Origin: Kitasatospora aureofaciens
GTDB lineage: Bacteria > Actinomycetota > Actinomycetes > Streptomycetales > Streptomycetaceae
Length of the DNA: 64,000 bases
Direction of reading: 5' to 3'
Assembly (NCBI RefSeq): GCF_001188955.3
Contig: NZ_JPRF03000076.1
Span: 124,001 to 188,000, forward strand
The position numbers and the translations under genes are program-made. The number at the start of each line of letters is the position of its first letter. Positions within the stretch are counted from its first letter, which is position 1. The notes under the pieces were generated by a model, which made no database searches, was not told the DNA's origin, and saw only the letters and a program-made list of their open reading frames with translations. Positions 7,699 through 15,755 of the stretch are shown piece after piece.

Positions 7699-9198
7699 TC
7701 ACCAGTTGCCGCGCTCGTAGTCCTTGAGGAAGCAGCCGTACAGGTCCTCGCCGGCCTCGCCGCGCACGATCGGGTCGTACACCCGGGCCGCGCCGTCGAC
7801 CAGGTCCAGCGGGGCGTGGAAGCCCTCGTCGGCCAGCCGCATCTTGTCCGGGTGCGGCCGCTCGTCGGTGATCCAGCCGGTGTCGACGGCGGTCATCAGG
7901 ATGCCGTCGGTCTCGAACATCTCCTGCGCGCTGGTGCGGGTCAGCATGTTGAGCGCGGCCTTGGCCATGTTGGTGTGGGGGTGGCCGGCGCCCTTGTAGC
8001 CGCGCTGGAACACGCCCTCCATCGCGGAGACGTTGACCACGTACTTGCGGCGCGACGCGGACGCCGCCATCGCCGGGCGCAGTCGGCTGATCAGGATGAA
8101 CGGCGCGGTGGAGTTGCAGAGTTGGACCTCCAGCAGCTCGACCGGGCCGACCTCGCTCACGGTCTGCACCCAGCTGTTGGTGGGCGCGAGGTCGGGCACC
8201 AGGCCGCCGGCGTCGATCGCGGTGCCGGCCTCGATCCGGGCCGGGGTGGCGGAGCCGGTGACGAGGGCGAGCGAGGTGACGTCCTCGGCGGCCAGCCGCT
8301 GCTCGCCGCCGCTCGCCTGGCGGGGGAGGGCGGGCAGGTCGACGGTGCCGCTGTTGAAGCGGCCGATCGTGGTGGCCTGCGGCAGCTCGCCGGCCGGCAG
8401 CGGGGCCGACTCGGCGTTGACCAGCTCGCGGTAGGACTCCGGCGGGCGGCGCACGGTCTGCGCGGCGTTGTTGATCAGGATGTCCAGCGGGCCGTCCGCG
8501 GCGACCTCGTCCGCCAGGGCCATCACCTGCGCCGGGTCGCGCAGGTCGATGCCGACGATCTTGAGGCGGTGGATCCACTCGGCGCTGTCCGGCATCGCCT
8601 TGAACCGGCGGATCGCGTCGTTGGGGAACCGGGTGGTGATGGTGGTGTGGGCGCCGTCGCGCAGCAGCATCAGCGCGATGTACATCCCGATCTTCGCCCG
8701 GCCGCCGGTCAGCAGCGCGCGCTTGCCGGTGAGGTCGGCCCGGGCGTCCCGGCGGGAGCGGTTCAGGACAGCGCACTTCTGGCACAGGTTGTGGTAGAAG
8801 GCGTCGACCTCGACGTAGCGGGTCTTGCAGGTGTAGCAGGAGCGCGGCCGCTCCAGGATGCCGGCGATCTCGGTGGTGGTGACGGTGGTCAGGCCGAAGG
8901 CGCCGGCCGTCTCGTCGTCGATCCGGGTCGGGGCGCCGGTGGCGGTGCGGGCGGTGACCTCGCGGTCGTTCGCCGTCTTGCGGGCCCGGGTCTCCTGGCG
9001 GCGGCGCTGCTTGAGCGTCCGGAATATGCCGCCGACCGCCTTGCGGACGGTGATCGCGTCCGGGTGGTCGACGTGCAGCTCGTCGAGGTCCGCGAGCACC
9101 TCCAGGCAGAGCCGCAGCCGCTCGGGGTCGAGGCCGGGACCGTAGTCGATCTCCTCCTCGTTCTGACCCTGTTCGATGTCCGTCTGCTCGATGCTCAC
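7699..9198 (-). CDS. SDR-fold oxidoreductase with N-terminal zinc-ribbon, atypical active site
   Basis: The 499-residue protein is about twice the length of a classical SDR. Residues 1-125 are a helical, charged extension; a CYTC...CQKC cluster (about 121-144) looks like a zinc ribbon; an SDR Rossmann domain follows, with TGGRAKIG as cofactor motif (about 161-168), ILINNAA, and NVSAMEG supplying the catalytic Ser. The YxxxK motif is replaced: the sequence is HTNMAKAALNML, so Lys is kept but Tyr is Thr. A long insert (about 265-350) separates NNAA from the Ser strand. The dinucleotide fold is clear, but classical dehydrogenase chemistry is doubtful. It is upstream of and probably co-transcribed with a Nudix hydrolase. 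The physiological role is unknown. Confidence 0.8.
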   Translation of the reverse strand: MSIEQTDIEQGQNEEEIDYGPGLDPERLRLCLEVLADLDELHVDHPDAITVRKAVGGIFRTLKQRRRQETRARKTANDREVTARTATGAPTRIDDETAGAFGLTTVTTTEIAGILERPRSCYTCKTRYVEVDAFYHNLCQKCAVLNRSRRDARADLTGKRALLTGGRAKIGMYIALMLLRDGAHTTITTRFPNDAIRRFKAMPDSAEWIHRLKIVGIDLRDPAQVMALADEVAADGPLDILINNAAQTVRRPPESYRELVNAESAPLPAGELPQATTIGRFNSGTVDLPALPRQASGGEQRLAAEDVTSLALVTGSATPARIEAGTAIDAGGLVPDLAPTNSWVQTVSEVGPVELLEVQLCNSTAPFILISRLRPAMAASASRRKYVVNVSAMEGVFQRGYKGAGHPHTNMAKAALNMLTRTSAQEMFETDGILMTAVDTGWITDERPHPDKMRLADEGFHAPLDLVDGAARVYDPIVRGEAGEDLYGCFLKDYERGNW

Positions 9199-9497
9199 GC
9201 CCGCTGCCGCTTCCCAGTCGCCTCGCCGTTACCGCGTGAATGCTACGGGAGCGGCCCGGTCCGGGGCGAAAGACCGACGTGGGGGAGGGCGGGCCAGGGC
9301 GTTTGGAGGTTCGTCCATGTCTACACGCGAAGCATTGATCATGGTTTGTGCACACCCCCAGCAATGCTCCTCGAACTGGCTTTTGAGCCGGTGCTCACGG
9401 AGAATCGAATGCTGGGTGCAGGGCGCCCGAGTGCGCCCCGGCGGCCCTGCCGCACCCGCACCCGAGGTGTAATTTCTCCCAGCCAGAGAGCCCATTC
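9199..9497. other. Divergent intergenic region SDR / guaB1
   Basis: These 299 bases separate the leftward SDR from rightward guaB1. I see no gene and no convincing riboswitch fold. AAGCATTGATCATGG (around 9330-9345) is unusually AT-rich for the region and may be part of a promoter. Confidence 0.4.
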
Positions 9498-10937
9498 ATG
9501 CGTTTCCTGAACGACCTCAAGCCCTCGTACGACCTGACGTACGACGACGTCTTCATGGTCCCCAGCCGTTCCGCCGTGGGCTCCCGGCAGGGTGTCGACC
9601 TCTCCTCGAACGACGGCACCGGCACCACCATCCCGCTGGTCGTCGCCAACATGACCGCCATAGCCGGCCGCCGGATGGCCGAGACCGTCGCCCGCCGCGG
9701 CGGCCTGGTCGCCATCCCGCAGGACATCCCGACCGAGGTCATCGCCGACGTCATCTCCTGGGTCAAGCGGCGCCACCTGGTGGTCGACACCGCGATCACC
9801 CTGACCCCCGGCGCCACCGTCGCCGAGGCGCTCTCGCTGCTGCACAAGCGCGCCCACGGGGCCCTCGTGGTGGTCGAGGACGACAAGCCGGTCGGCGTGG
9901 TCTCCGAGTCCGACTGCCAGGGCGTCGACCGCTTCACCGGCCTCGCCGACATCATGTCCCGCGACCTGCTGGTGCTGGACGAGGACATCGACCCGCGCGC
10001 GGCCTTCGACAAGCTCACCGAGGCCCACCGCAAGCTCGCCCCGGTCGTCGACCGCGAGGGCAAGCTGGTCGGCCTCCTCACCCGCAAGGGCGCGCTGCGC
10101 GCGACCCTGTACACCCCCGCCGTGGACGCGAACGGCAAGCTGCGGATCGCCGCCACCGTCGGCATCAACGGTGACGTCGCGGGCAAGGCCAAGGCGCTGA
10201 TCGAGGCCGGCGCGGACGTGCTGGTCGTCGACACCGCGCACGGCCACCAGGAGAGCATGATCAGCGCGCTGCGCGCGGTGCGGGGCCTGGACCCGCAGAT
10301 CCCGATCGTGGCCGGCAACGTGGTCTCCGCCGCCGGTGTCCGCGACCTCGTCGAGGCGGGCGCCGACATCCTCAAGGTCGGCGTCGGCCCGGGCGCCATG
10401 TGCACCACCCGGATGATGACCGGCGTCGGCCGCCCGCAGTTCTCCGCCGTCCTGGAGTGCGCCGCCGAGGCCCGCCGGCTCGGCAAGCACGTCTGGGCCG
10501 ACGGCGGTGTGCGCCACCCGCGCGACGTCGCCATGGCGCTGGCCGCCGGCGCCTCCAACGTGATGATCGGTTCCTGGTTCGCCGGGACCTACGAGTCCCC
10601 GGGCGACCTGCAGACCACCGCCGACGGCCGCCAGTACAAGGAGAGCTTCGGCATGGCCTCGGCCCGTGCCGTGAGCAACCGCACCGCCCAGGACTCCTCG
10701 TACGACCGGGCCCGCAAGGCGCTGTTCGAGGAGGGCATCTCGCACTCCCGGATGTTCCTCGACCCGGCCCGCCCGGGCGTGGAGGACCTGATCGACTCGA
10801 TCGTGGCCGGTGTGCGCAGCTCCTGCACCTACGCGGGCGCCAGCAGCCTCGAGGAGTTCCACGAGAAGGCGATCGTGGGCATCCAGAGCGCGGCCGGCTA
10901 CGCCGAGGGCAAGCCGCTGCACTCCAGCTGGGCCTGA
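9498..10937 (+). CDS. guaB1: GuaB1 family IMPDH-related protein (probable GMP reductase)
   Basis: The 479-residue TIM barrel keeps the IMPDH/GMPR catalytic loop GVGPGAMCTTRMMTGVG with its Cys (about residue 302) and two CBS domains (about 95-210: SESDCQGVDRFTG, REGKLVGLLTRKGAL). It lacks the standard IMPDH flap details and ends with the YAGASSLEEFHEKAIVGIQSAAGYAEGKPLHSSW tail typical of the actinobacterial GuaB1 clade (here described in pieces). The mycobacterial GuaB1 orthologue has been shown to act as a GMP reductase regulated through its CBS domains, so NADPH-dependent GMP to IMP conversion is the best prediction. Its last 40 bases overlap the 3' end of the convergent DUF5995 gene. Confidence 0.88.
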   Translation: MRFLNDLKPSYDLTYDDVFMVPSRSAVGSRQGVDLSSNDGTGTTIPLVVANMTAIAGRRMAETVARRGGLVAIPQDIPTEVIADVISWVKRRHLVVDTAITLTPGATVAEALSLLHKRAHGALVVVEDDKPVGVVSESDCQGVDRFTGLADIMSRDLLVLDEDIDPRAAFDKLTEAHRKLAPVVDREGKLVGLLTRKGALRATLYTPAVDANGKLRIAATVGINGDVAGKAKALIEAGADVLVVDTAHGHQESMISALRAVRGLDPQIPIVAGNVVSAAGVRDLVEAGADILKVGVGPGAMCTTRMMTGVGRPQFSAVLECAAEARRLGKHVWADGGVRHPRDVAMALAAGASNVMIGSWFAGTYESPGDLQTTADGRQYKESFGMASARAVSNRTAQDSSYDRARKALFEEGISHSRMFLDPARPGVEDLIDSIVAGVRSSCTYAGASSLEEFHEKAIVGIQSAAGYAEGKPLHSSWA

Positions 10938-11803
10938 TCGCCCGCGCCCGTCCCGGCGGCCGCCCGGCACCCCGCTTCGGGGAGCCGGGCGGCCGCGGTC
11001 GTGCCGGGGGCGTCGTCGCTCCTGCCGTGCTGCTCGTTCTGCCCGGTTCTCCCGGCGCAGCGCTCGTACGGCACCAGCGGCAGCAGCAGGGCGTGGCCGA
11101 GCAGGCCGACCGAGCCGTCCAGCGCCGCGGTGAAAGCCCCGGTGGCGGCCGGGAGCCCGCGCAGCTCCCAGAGGGCCCGGACGGCGGACCAGGCCCCCTC
11201 CCGGGCGGCCTCGACCGACCAGGCCCCCAGCAGGTGGGTCAGCGGCTCGGCGCAGTCCAGCAGCTCGGGCCCGGGCAGCAACTGCTCCCGGACGACCGAC
11301 TCCACCTCGGCCAGCACCCCGTTGATCCGGTGGTAGTCCCGCTCGACGTCGGCGGGCTCACAGCCCCGCCGGCGGCAGAGGTCCACCACCGCCAGCGGCA
11401 GGTCGTGCTGGATGTGGGCGTTCATCCCGGCCAGCGCGAACTGCAGCGGATGCACGCCCGGGTGGGCGCGCAGCGCGAACAGCGGCCGCCAGCAGGCGGG
11501 CGGCTGCTGCCCGGCCCCGTCGGCGGCCACGGCCAGCAGGTACCGCCCGGCGAACACCGCGTCCAGCTCGGCCATCGCCGGCGGGTCGGCGAAGTACCCG
11601 TCCGCGAGCCGGTCACGGACCGCTTCGGTGACGGTGAGGTAGAGCCGGTTGAAGACCGCCACCCCGTCGGCGAGGGGCAGGGCCGCCGCGATCTCCCGCA
11701 GCCGGTCGACCACCTCCTCGATCGTCACCGGTGTCCGTGCCGTGGCTGTACGGGCTGTCACCGCCCGGGCCGTCACCGCTCGGGCCGTCGCTGTACCGGG
11801 CAT
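10898..11803 (-). CDS. DUF5995 family protein
   Basis: The 301-residue protein contains the family's core HPLQFALAGMNAHIQHDLP (about residues 118-136), with His and Asp residues that could bind metal, in an otherwise helical protein. The function of DUF5995 is unknown. Start ATG 11803 has GGAGGG 6-7 bases upstream. Its first 25 residues are encoded by an imperfect 15-base tandem repeat (ARAVT units, bases about 11737-11797) that lies before the first conserved residue, so this stretch is probably not part of the fold. The 3' end overlaps guaB1 by 40 bases on the other strand, and the C-terminal 60 residues are low-complexity, which suggests the stop codon drifted into the neighbour. Confidence 0.72.
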   Translation of the reverse strand: MPGTATARAVTARAVTARTATARTPVTIEEVVDRLREIAAALPLADGVAVFNRLYLTVTEAVRDRLADGYFADPPAMAELDAVFAGRYLLAVAADGAGQQPPACWRPLFALRAHPGVHPLQFALAGMNAHIQHDLPLAVVDLCRRRGCEPADVERDYHRINGVLAEVESVVREQLLPGPELLDCAEPLTHLLGAWSVEAAREGAWSAVRALWELRGLPAATGAFTAALDGSVGLLGHALLLPLVPYERCAGRTGQNEQHGRSDDAPGTTAAARLPEAGCRAAAGTGAGDQAQLECSGLPSA

Positions 11804-11917
11804 ACGCCACCCTCCGAGGCTGATCGTGCACTGATCGCATCATCGTGGCAGCGTGGAGATATGCCTGTCGGCGCGGCGCGCGTTCGTCGAGCCGCTGTCA
11901 CACGATCAGGCCGACCG

Positions 11918-11937
11918 ACGCCGCTTCGAAGCGGCGT
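11918..11937. promoter_or_regulatory. 20-bp perfect palindrome
   Basis: ACGCCGCTTCGAAGCGGCGT is its own reverse complement over all 20 bases. It lies 67 bases before the poly-gamma-glutamate hydrolase start and 115 bases from the divergent DUF5995 start, in an otherwise featureless 200-base gap. It could be an operator for a dimeric regulator. Confidence 0.4.
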
Positions 11938-12003
11938 GAACCTGAACCCGGGCGGCGCTCCGCGGTTGTGCCTCGCCTGCCCCGTACATCCCCACCTCCT
12001 GCC

Positions 12004-12783
12004 ATGGTTCCGATCCCGATCACCCGCCGTACCCGGATCGCCGCCGACCTGTACCCCTCCAACGCGGCTCTGTACGCCGACCCGACCCTGGCCGAGGGCG
12101 TGGACTACGGTCTCCGCTACCGCCGGCACCTGGACAACCAGTGCCCGCAGGGCCGTACGGCCTTCGTCCGCACCACCGTCGTCGCCCCGCACGGCGGCGG
12201 AATCGAGGGCGGCACCTCCCAGCTGTGCCTGGCCGTCGCCGGTTACCACCCCGCCGACCTCGCCCCGACCCCGGCCACCGGGCCGGTGCACGACTACTGG
12301 ATGTTCGAGGGTCTGCGCTCCTCCGGCAACCGCGCGCTGCACGTCAGCTCGAACCACTGCGACGACACCGTCGCCCGCGCGATGTGCTCCGACAGCCTCA
12401 ACGTGCTGTCGCTGCACGGCTGCACCACCGCCACGGCCGGCCTGGAGGCCGGTACCCGGGCGGTGCTGCTCGGCGGCCTGAACCACGGCCTCCGCCTGTA
12501 CCTGATGGAGGAGTTCGCCGCAGCGGGCATCCGGGCCGTGAACGTCTCCGGTGGGCAGCAGCTCGCCGGAGACGACCCACAGAACATCTGCAACCGCACA
12601 CTGCTCGGCACGGGCGCCCAGCTGGAGCTGACCACCGAGCTGCGGACCGCGATGTTCGCCCCGACCAGGAACGCCCGGGCCGACGCGGGAGCCAACACGC
12701 TGCCGCTGTTCTGGAGCTTCGTCACGGCCGTCCGGACCGCGATCCAGCGCCAGGAGGCGACCCAGCCGATCCGGTACGCGTGA
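12004..12783 (+). CDS. Poly-gamma-glutamate hydrolase family protein
   Basis: The 259-residue protein has the signature APHGGGIEGGTSQL (about residues 62-75), the zinc-binding loop of the phage/Bacillus PghP family, and a later NHCDD motif (about 118-122) and NVSGGQQLAGDDPQNICNR region. PghP proteins are zinc amidases that cut gamma-glutamyl bonds in poly-gamma-glutamate. The substrate in an actinomycete is uncertain. ATG 12004 was chosen because conserved sequence starts soon after it; the frame stays open upstream to 11845 but that part is Arg-rich and lacks family similarity. No clear ribosome site precedes either start. No signal peptide is evident. Confidence 0.75.
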   Translation: MVPIPITRRTRIAADLYPSNAALYADPTLAEGVDYGLRYRRHLDNQCPQGRTAFVRTTVVAPHGGGIEGGTSQLCLAVAGYHPADLAPTPATGPVHDYWMFEGLRSSGNRALHVSSNHCDDTVARAMCSDSLNVLSLHGCTTATAGLEAGTRAVLLGGLNHGLRLYLMEEFAAAGIRAVNVSGGQQLAGDDPQNICNRTLLGTGAQLELTTELRTAMFAPTRNARADAGANTLPLFWSFVTAVRTAIQRQEATQPIRYA

Positions 12784-12810
12784 GCCACCGCCCGCCCGCC
12801 GCGGCGGACG

Positions 12811-13200
12811 TCAGCCCAGCTCGTACTCCAGCACGTAGGTGTGGGTGCCGGACTCGTCGACGGCCAACCGGAACTCGCCGGTGATTCCGGCCAGCCCGCC
12901 CGCCCCCGTGCCCGGCACCACGCGTATCGTCACCCCGGTGGTGTCCCAGGCCGCGTGCTGGAGCACGAACGAGCCGGCGCGCCCGTCCAGTTCGCCCGTC
13001 ACGTGCTCCACCGCGACGTACGAGGCGGGCCCGCCCGACGCGCCGCCGACGGACAGCATCCGCACCTCGCTGCGCCCGTTCAGCCCGCCGGTGAAGGTCT
13101 TGGCGATCCTGACGCGCCCGAAGGAGGCGCCCTCGTGCTCCTCCGTCTCCACCGGCTCGAACGCCGTCAGCTCGAACGACCCGCTCGCCACCGCACCCAT
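12811..13200 (-). CDS. DUF3224 family protein
   Basis: The 129-residue protein starts MGAVASGSFELTAFEPVE and has the DUF3224 pattern: RVRIAKTFTGGLNGRSEVRML, YVAVEHVTGELDGRAGSFVLQHAA and a closing GTHTYVLEYEL. The family is a small beta-barrel related to the allene-oxide-cyclase-like/avidin-like folds and has no firm function. ATG 13200 has GAGGGGAG at a correct distance, and upstream in-frame sequence is Arg-rich noise. It stands alone, convergent with the hydrolase gene. Confidence 0.85.
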   Translation of the reverse strand: MGAVASGSFELTAFEPVETEEHEGASFGRVRIAKTFTGGLNGRSEVRMLSVGGASGGPASYVAVEHVTGELDGRAGSFVLQHAAWDTTGVTIRVVPGTGAGGLAGITGEFRLAVDESGTHTYVLEYELG

Positions 13201-13334
13201 GACACGCTCCCCTCGTCGGCCCGTACGTCCGCACCGTCGCGGCGGACGGTCGCCAGATCGTCGACCTGCGTGAAGCCTGGCACACGGTACTGACAGTCGC
13301 GCCCCAGCCCGTCGCCCGCCGCCGGTGCGGGGCC

Positions 13335-14426
13335 TCACTGCTCCCAGAGCAGCGCCAGCAGGGCCGCGTCGTCGGCCAGTCCGGCCTCCCCGACCCAGCC
13401 GCGGACATCCGCGAGCAGGGCGTCCAGCAGGTCCTGCGGGTTTCCCGCGGGCAGGCAGGGCAGACGTTCCGCCAGCGGGTAGAACCGGCCCTCGGCGTCC
13501 CGGGCCTCGGACACGCCGTCGGTGTGCAGGAGCAGCAGGTCGCCGAGCCGCGGCTCGAAGCGGCCCGCCGGGTAGCCGCTGCCGGTCAGACCGAGCAGGC
13601 CCAGCGGCGGCGCAGGGAATGGCGGCTCCAGATCGCTCACCCTGCCCCCGCGGCGCAGCAGCGGGTCGGGATGGCCGCAGTTCACGATCGTCACCGTGTC
13701 CCGGTCAGGCGCCACGTTCAGCAGCAGCGCGGTGGTGAACCGCCCGTCCTCAGACCGCGCGGCGAGCGCCGCGTCCATCCGCTCCGCCACTCGGGTGAGG
13801 TCGGGCTCGGTCCGTGCCGCCTCCCGGAACACGCCCAGCACGTCCGCCGCCGTCTCCACCGCCGGCAGCCCGTGTCCCTGCACGTCCCCCAGCAGGATCC
13901 GCACCCCGAAACGCGTCTCCATTACGGCGTACAGGTCCCCGCCGATCCGTGCCTCCGCGGCCGCCGCGACGTACCGCACGGCCAGTCTCAGCGGTCCGAT
14001 CCGCCCGGCGGGCGGTCGCAGCAGGGCCCGCTGCGCCGCCTCGGCCACCGTCCGGACCTGGTACAACTGCCGCTCCCGGGCCGCCACCAGGACGACGTTG
14101 GCGGCGCTGGCCAACGTCGCGGCGAGCACCGTGATCAGCGCGGTGACGTGCACCTCGGTCGGTAGGTCGGTGTTGGTGGTCTCCAGCAGCCCGACCGCGA
14201 GGACGGCGATCGCCCCGGCGATCAGCGGCACCCGGGCCGTCCGGGTGGTCGCTCCGGCCAGCACCGGCGCTACCGCGAGGACGGGGGAGAGCGTAGTGCC
14301 GGGGCCGGTCACCAGATCGGCCACGACGGCGCCGACCAGCAGCGCGATGGCGCCGTACAGGAGCAGCCGGGTGCGTCGCGGCAGATGGAGCGGCGGCACA
14401 CCGGCCGGGCCGTCGTCGGCGGTCAC
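13335..14426 (-). CDS. Membrane-bound PP2C (SpoIIE-type) serine phosphatase
   Basis: The 363-residue protein has an N-terminal membrane part with about four helices (residues 20-125), then a SpoIIE/PP2C domain (about 145-362). Metal-binding motifs are visible: EARIGGDLYAV (first Asp), LLGDVQGHGLPAVETA, LLLHTDGVSEARD and the C-terminal DDAALLAL. Such proteins dephosphorylate anti-anti-sigma factors in partner-switch cascades; no RsbW/RsbV homologue is adjacent. GTG 14426 is chosen because GGAGG lies 6 bases upstream; the much longer upstream reading frame on this strand is antisense to the RluA gene and is not coding. It is divergent from that gene. Confidence 0.85.
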   Translation of the reverse strand: MTADDGPAGVPPLHLPRRTRLLLYGAIALLVGAVVADLVTGPGTTLSPVLAVAPVLAGATTRTARVPLIAGAIAVLAVGLLETTNTDLPTEVHVTALITVLAATLASAANVVLVAARERQLYQVRTVAEAAQRALLRPPAGRIGPLRLAVRYVAAAAEARIGGDLYAVMETRFGVRILLGDVQGHGLPAVETAADVLGVFREAARTEPDLTRVAERMDAALAARSEDGRFTTALLLNVAPDRDTVTIVNCGHPDPLLRRGGRVSDLEPPFPAPPLGLLGLTGSGYPAGRFEPRLGDLLLLHTDGVSEARDAEGRFYPLAERLPCLPAGNPQDLLDALLADVRGWVGEAGLADDAALLALLWEQ

Positions 14427-14534
14427 GCGTCCTCCAGGGCAGAGCGGTCCTAGGGTCCACTCTGGTCCGTGCCCCCGCAGGCGGCACCTCGGACGGGAGA
14501 CGGCCGGGCGTACCCGACTAGGCTGGGCGGCGAG

Positions 14535-15485
14535 ATGAGACGCAAGAGCCGCCGCCCGGCCTCCCCCCTCCCGCAGCGCAACGGCGTGGACCCGGTGCAC
14601 CTGCGGCTCCCGGCCGAGGGGCCCTGGCGGACCGTTCGTGCCCATCTGGTCGAGCGGCTGCCCACGGTGGCGGCCGAGCGGATCGACGCGGCGTTGCACG
14701 GGCGGGAGATCGTCGGCGAGGACGGGCCGGTCGCGCCCGACGCGCCCTTCCGGCCCGGCGCGCACCTGTGGTTCTACCGGGACCTGCCGGACGAGGTCCG
14801 CGTCCCGTTCGAGCTGGAGGTACTGCACCGGGACGAGCACCTGGTCGTCGTCGACAAGCCGCACTTCCTGGCCACCACCCCGCGCGGCAGGCACGTCGTC
14901 GAGACGGCGCTGTCCCGGCTGCGGCACACCCTCGACCTGCCCGCGCTCAGCCCCGCCCACCGGCTCGACCGGCTCACCGCCGGCCTGGCCATGTTCGTGG
15001 TCCGGCCGCAGGACCGCGGCGCCTACCAGACGCTCTTCCGCGATCGGCTGGTCCGCAAGGAGTACCAGGCCGTCGCCCGCTACGACCCGGCGCTGAGCCT
15101 GCCACGCACCGTCCGCAGCCACATCGTCAAGGAACGGGGCGTGATCGCCGCCCGTGAGGTCGACGCCCCGCCGAACAGCGAGAGCGGGATCGACCTGCTC
15201 GAACACCGCGACAACCTCGCCCGTTACCGCCTCCGCCCGCTCAGCGGACGCACCCACCAGCTGCGGCTGCACATGTGCGGCCTCGGCGTGCCGATCCTCG
15301 GTGACCCGGTCTACCCGGTGGTGCTGACCGAACCGGCCCCGGACGACTTCCGTCGGCCGCTCCAGCTGCTCTCCTCCGTCGTCGAGTTCACCGACCCCCT
15401 GACCGGCCGCGAGCGCCGCTTCGAGAGCCGCCGCACCCTGGCCGCCTGGACCGACCCCGAGGGCTGGGCCCTCGGCGCGTCCTAG
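14535..15485 (+). CDS. RluA-family pseudouridine synthase
   Basis: The 316-residue protein has the RluA catalytic motif HRLDRLTAGLAMF with the nucleophilic Asp at about residue 144, plus VVDKPHFLATTPRG before it and the C-terminal LSGRTHQLRLHMCGLGVPILGDPVYP. It therefore isomerises uridine in rRNA or tRNA. The N-terminus (about 20-90) resembles the short S4-like part of the actinobacterial branch. ATG 14535 is favoured because TAGGCT ends 9 bases before it and no ribosome site is present, as expected for a leaderless transcript; an upstream in-frame ATG (14469) would lie within that promoter. A hairpin terminator follows. Confidence 0.85.
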   Translation: MRRKSRRPASPLPQRNGVDPVHLRLPAEGPWRTVRAHLVERLPTVAAERIDAALHGREIVGEDGPVAPDAPFRPGAHLWFYRDLPDEVRVPFELEVLHRDEHLVVVDKPHFLATTPRGRHVVETALSRLRHTLDLPALSPAHRLDRLTAGLAMFVVRPQDRGAYQTLFRDRLVRKEYQAVARYDPALSLPRTVRSHIVKERGVIAAREVDAPPNSESGIDLLEHRDNLARYRLRPLSGRTHQLRLHMCGLGVPILGDPVYPVVLTEPAPDDFRRPLQLLSSVVEFTDPLTGRERRFESRRTLAAWTDPEGWALGAS

Positions 15486-15486
15486 T

Positions 15487-15539
15487 GTCCGTCCTCGAAC
15501 TCCTCCCGACCGCCCGGGGACGGGAGTTCGATCACGGAC
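15487..15539 (+). terminator. Hairpin terminator after RluA-family gene
   Basis: GTCCGT...CGAACTC...CCCG pairs with CGGGAGTTCG...ACGGAC around a 12-base loop, starting 2 bases after the stop codon. The remaining 216 bases up to the convergent multicopper oxidase stop contain no gene. Confidence 0.6.
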
Positions 15540-15755
15540 CCCGGATTCGGCGAACGACGGGGCCACCGTGATCACGGGCAGCTAAGGGGGATCCCGGACG
15601 GGGGCTGACCCGGAGGGCGACGCGGTGCCGGTGGTGGTGCCGGCTGTGGCACCGCGTTGCCGCCGGCCGGTCCCGGACGCCGGGGCGTCCGGGGACGAGG
15701 ACGGGGATGCGCCGGCGAAGGACTCGTCCGACTCCTCGGCGCGGCCTCCCGGTGC

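Noticed and set aside
11918..11937. Terminator at the 20-bp palindrome
   Set aside because: There is no gene ending toward it from either side; both neighbours start away from it, so an operator role fits better.
13335..15575. Full-length 746-codon frame including the PP2C gene
   Set aside because: The upstream half is antisense to the RluA-family gene and has no similarity; a good ribosome site and GTG at 14426 mark the real start.
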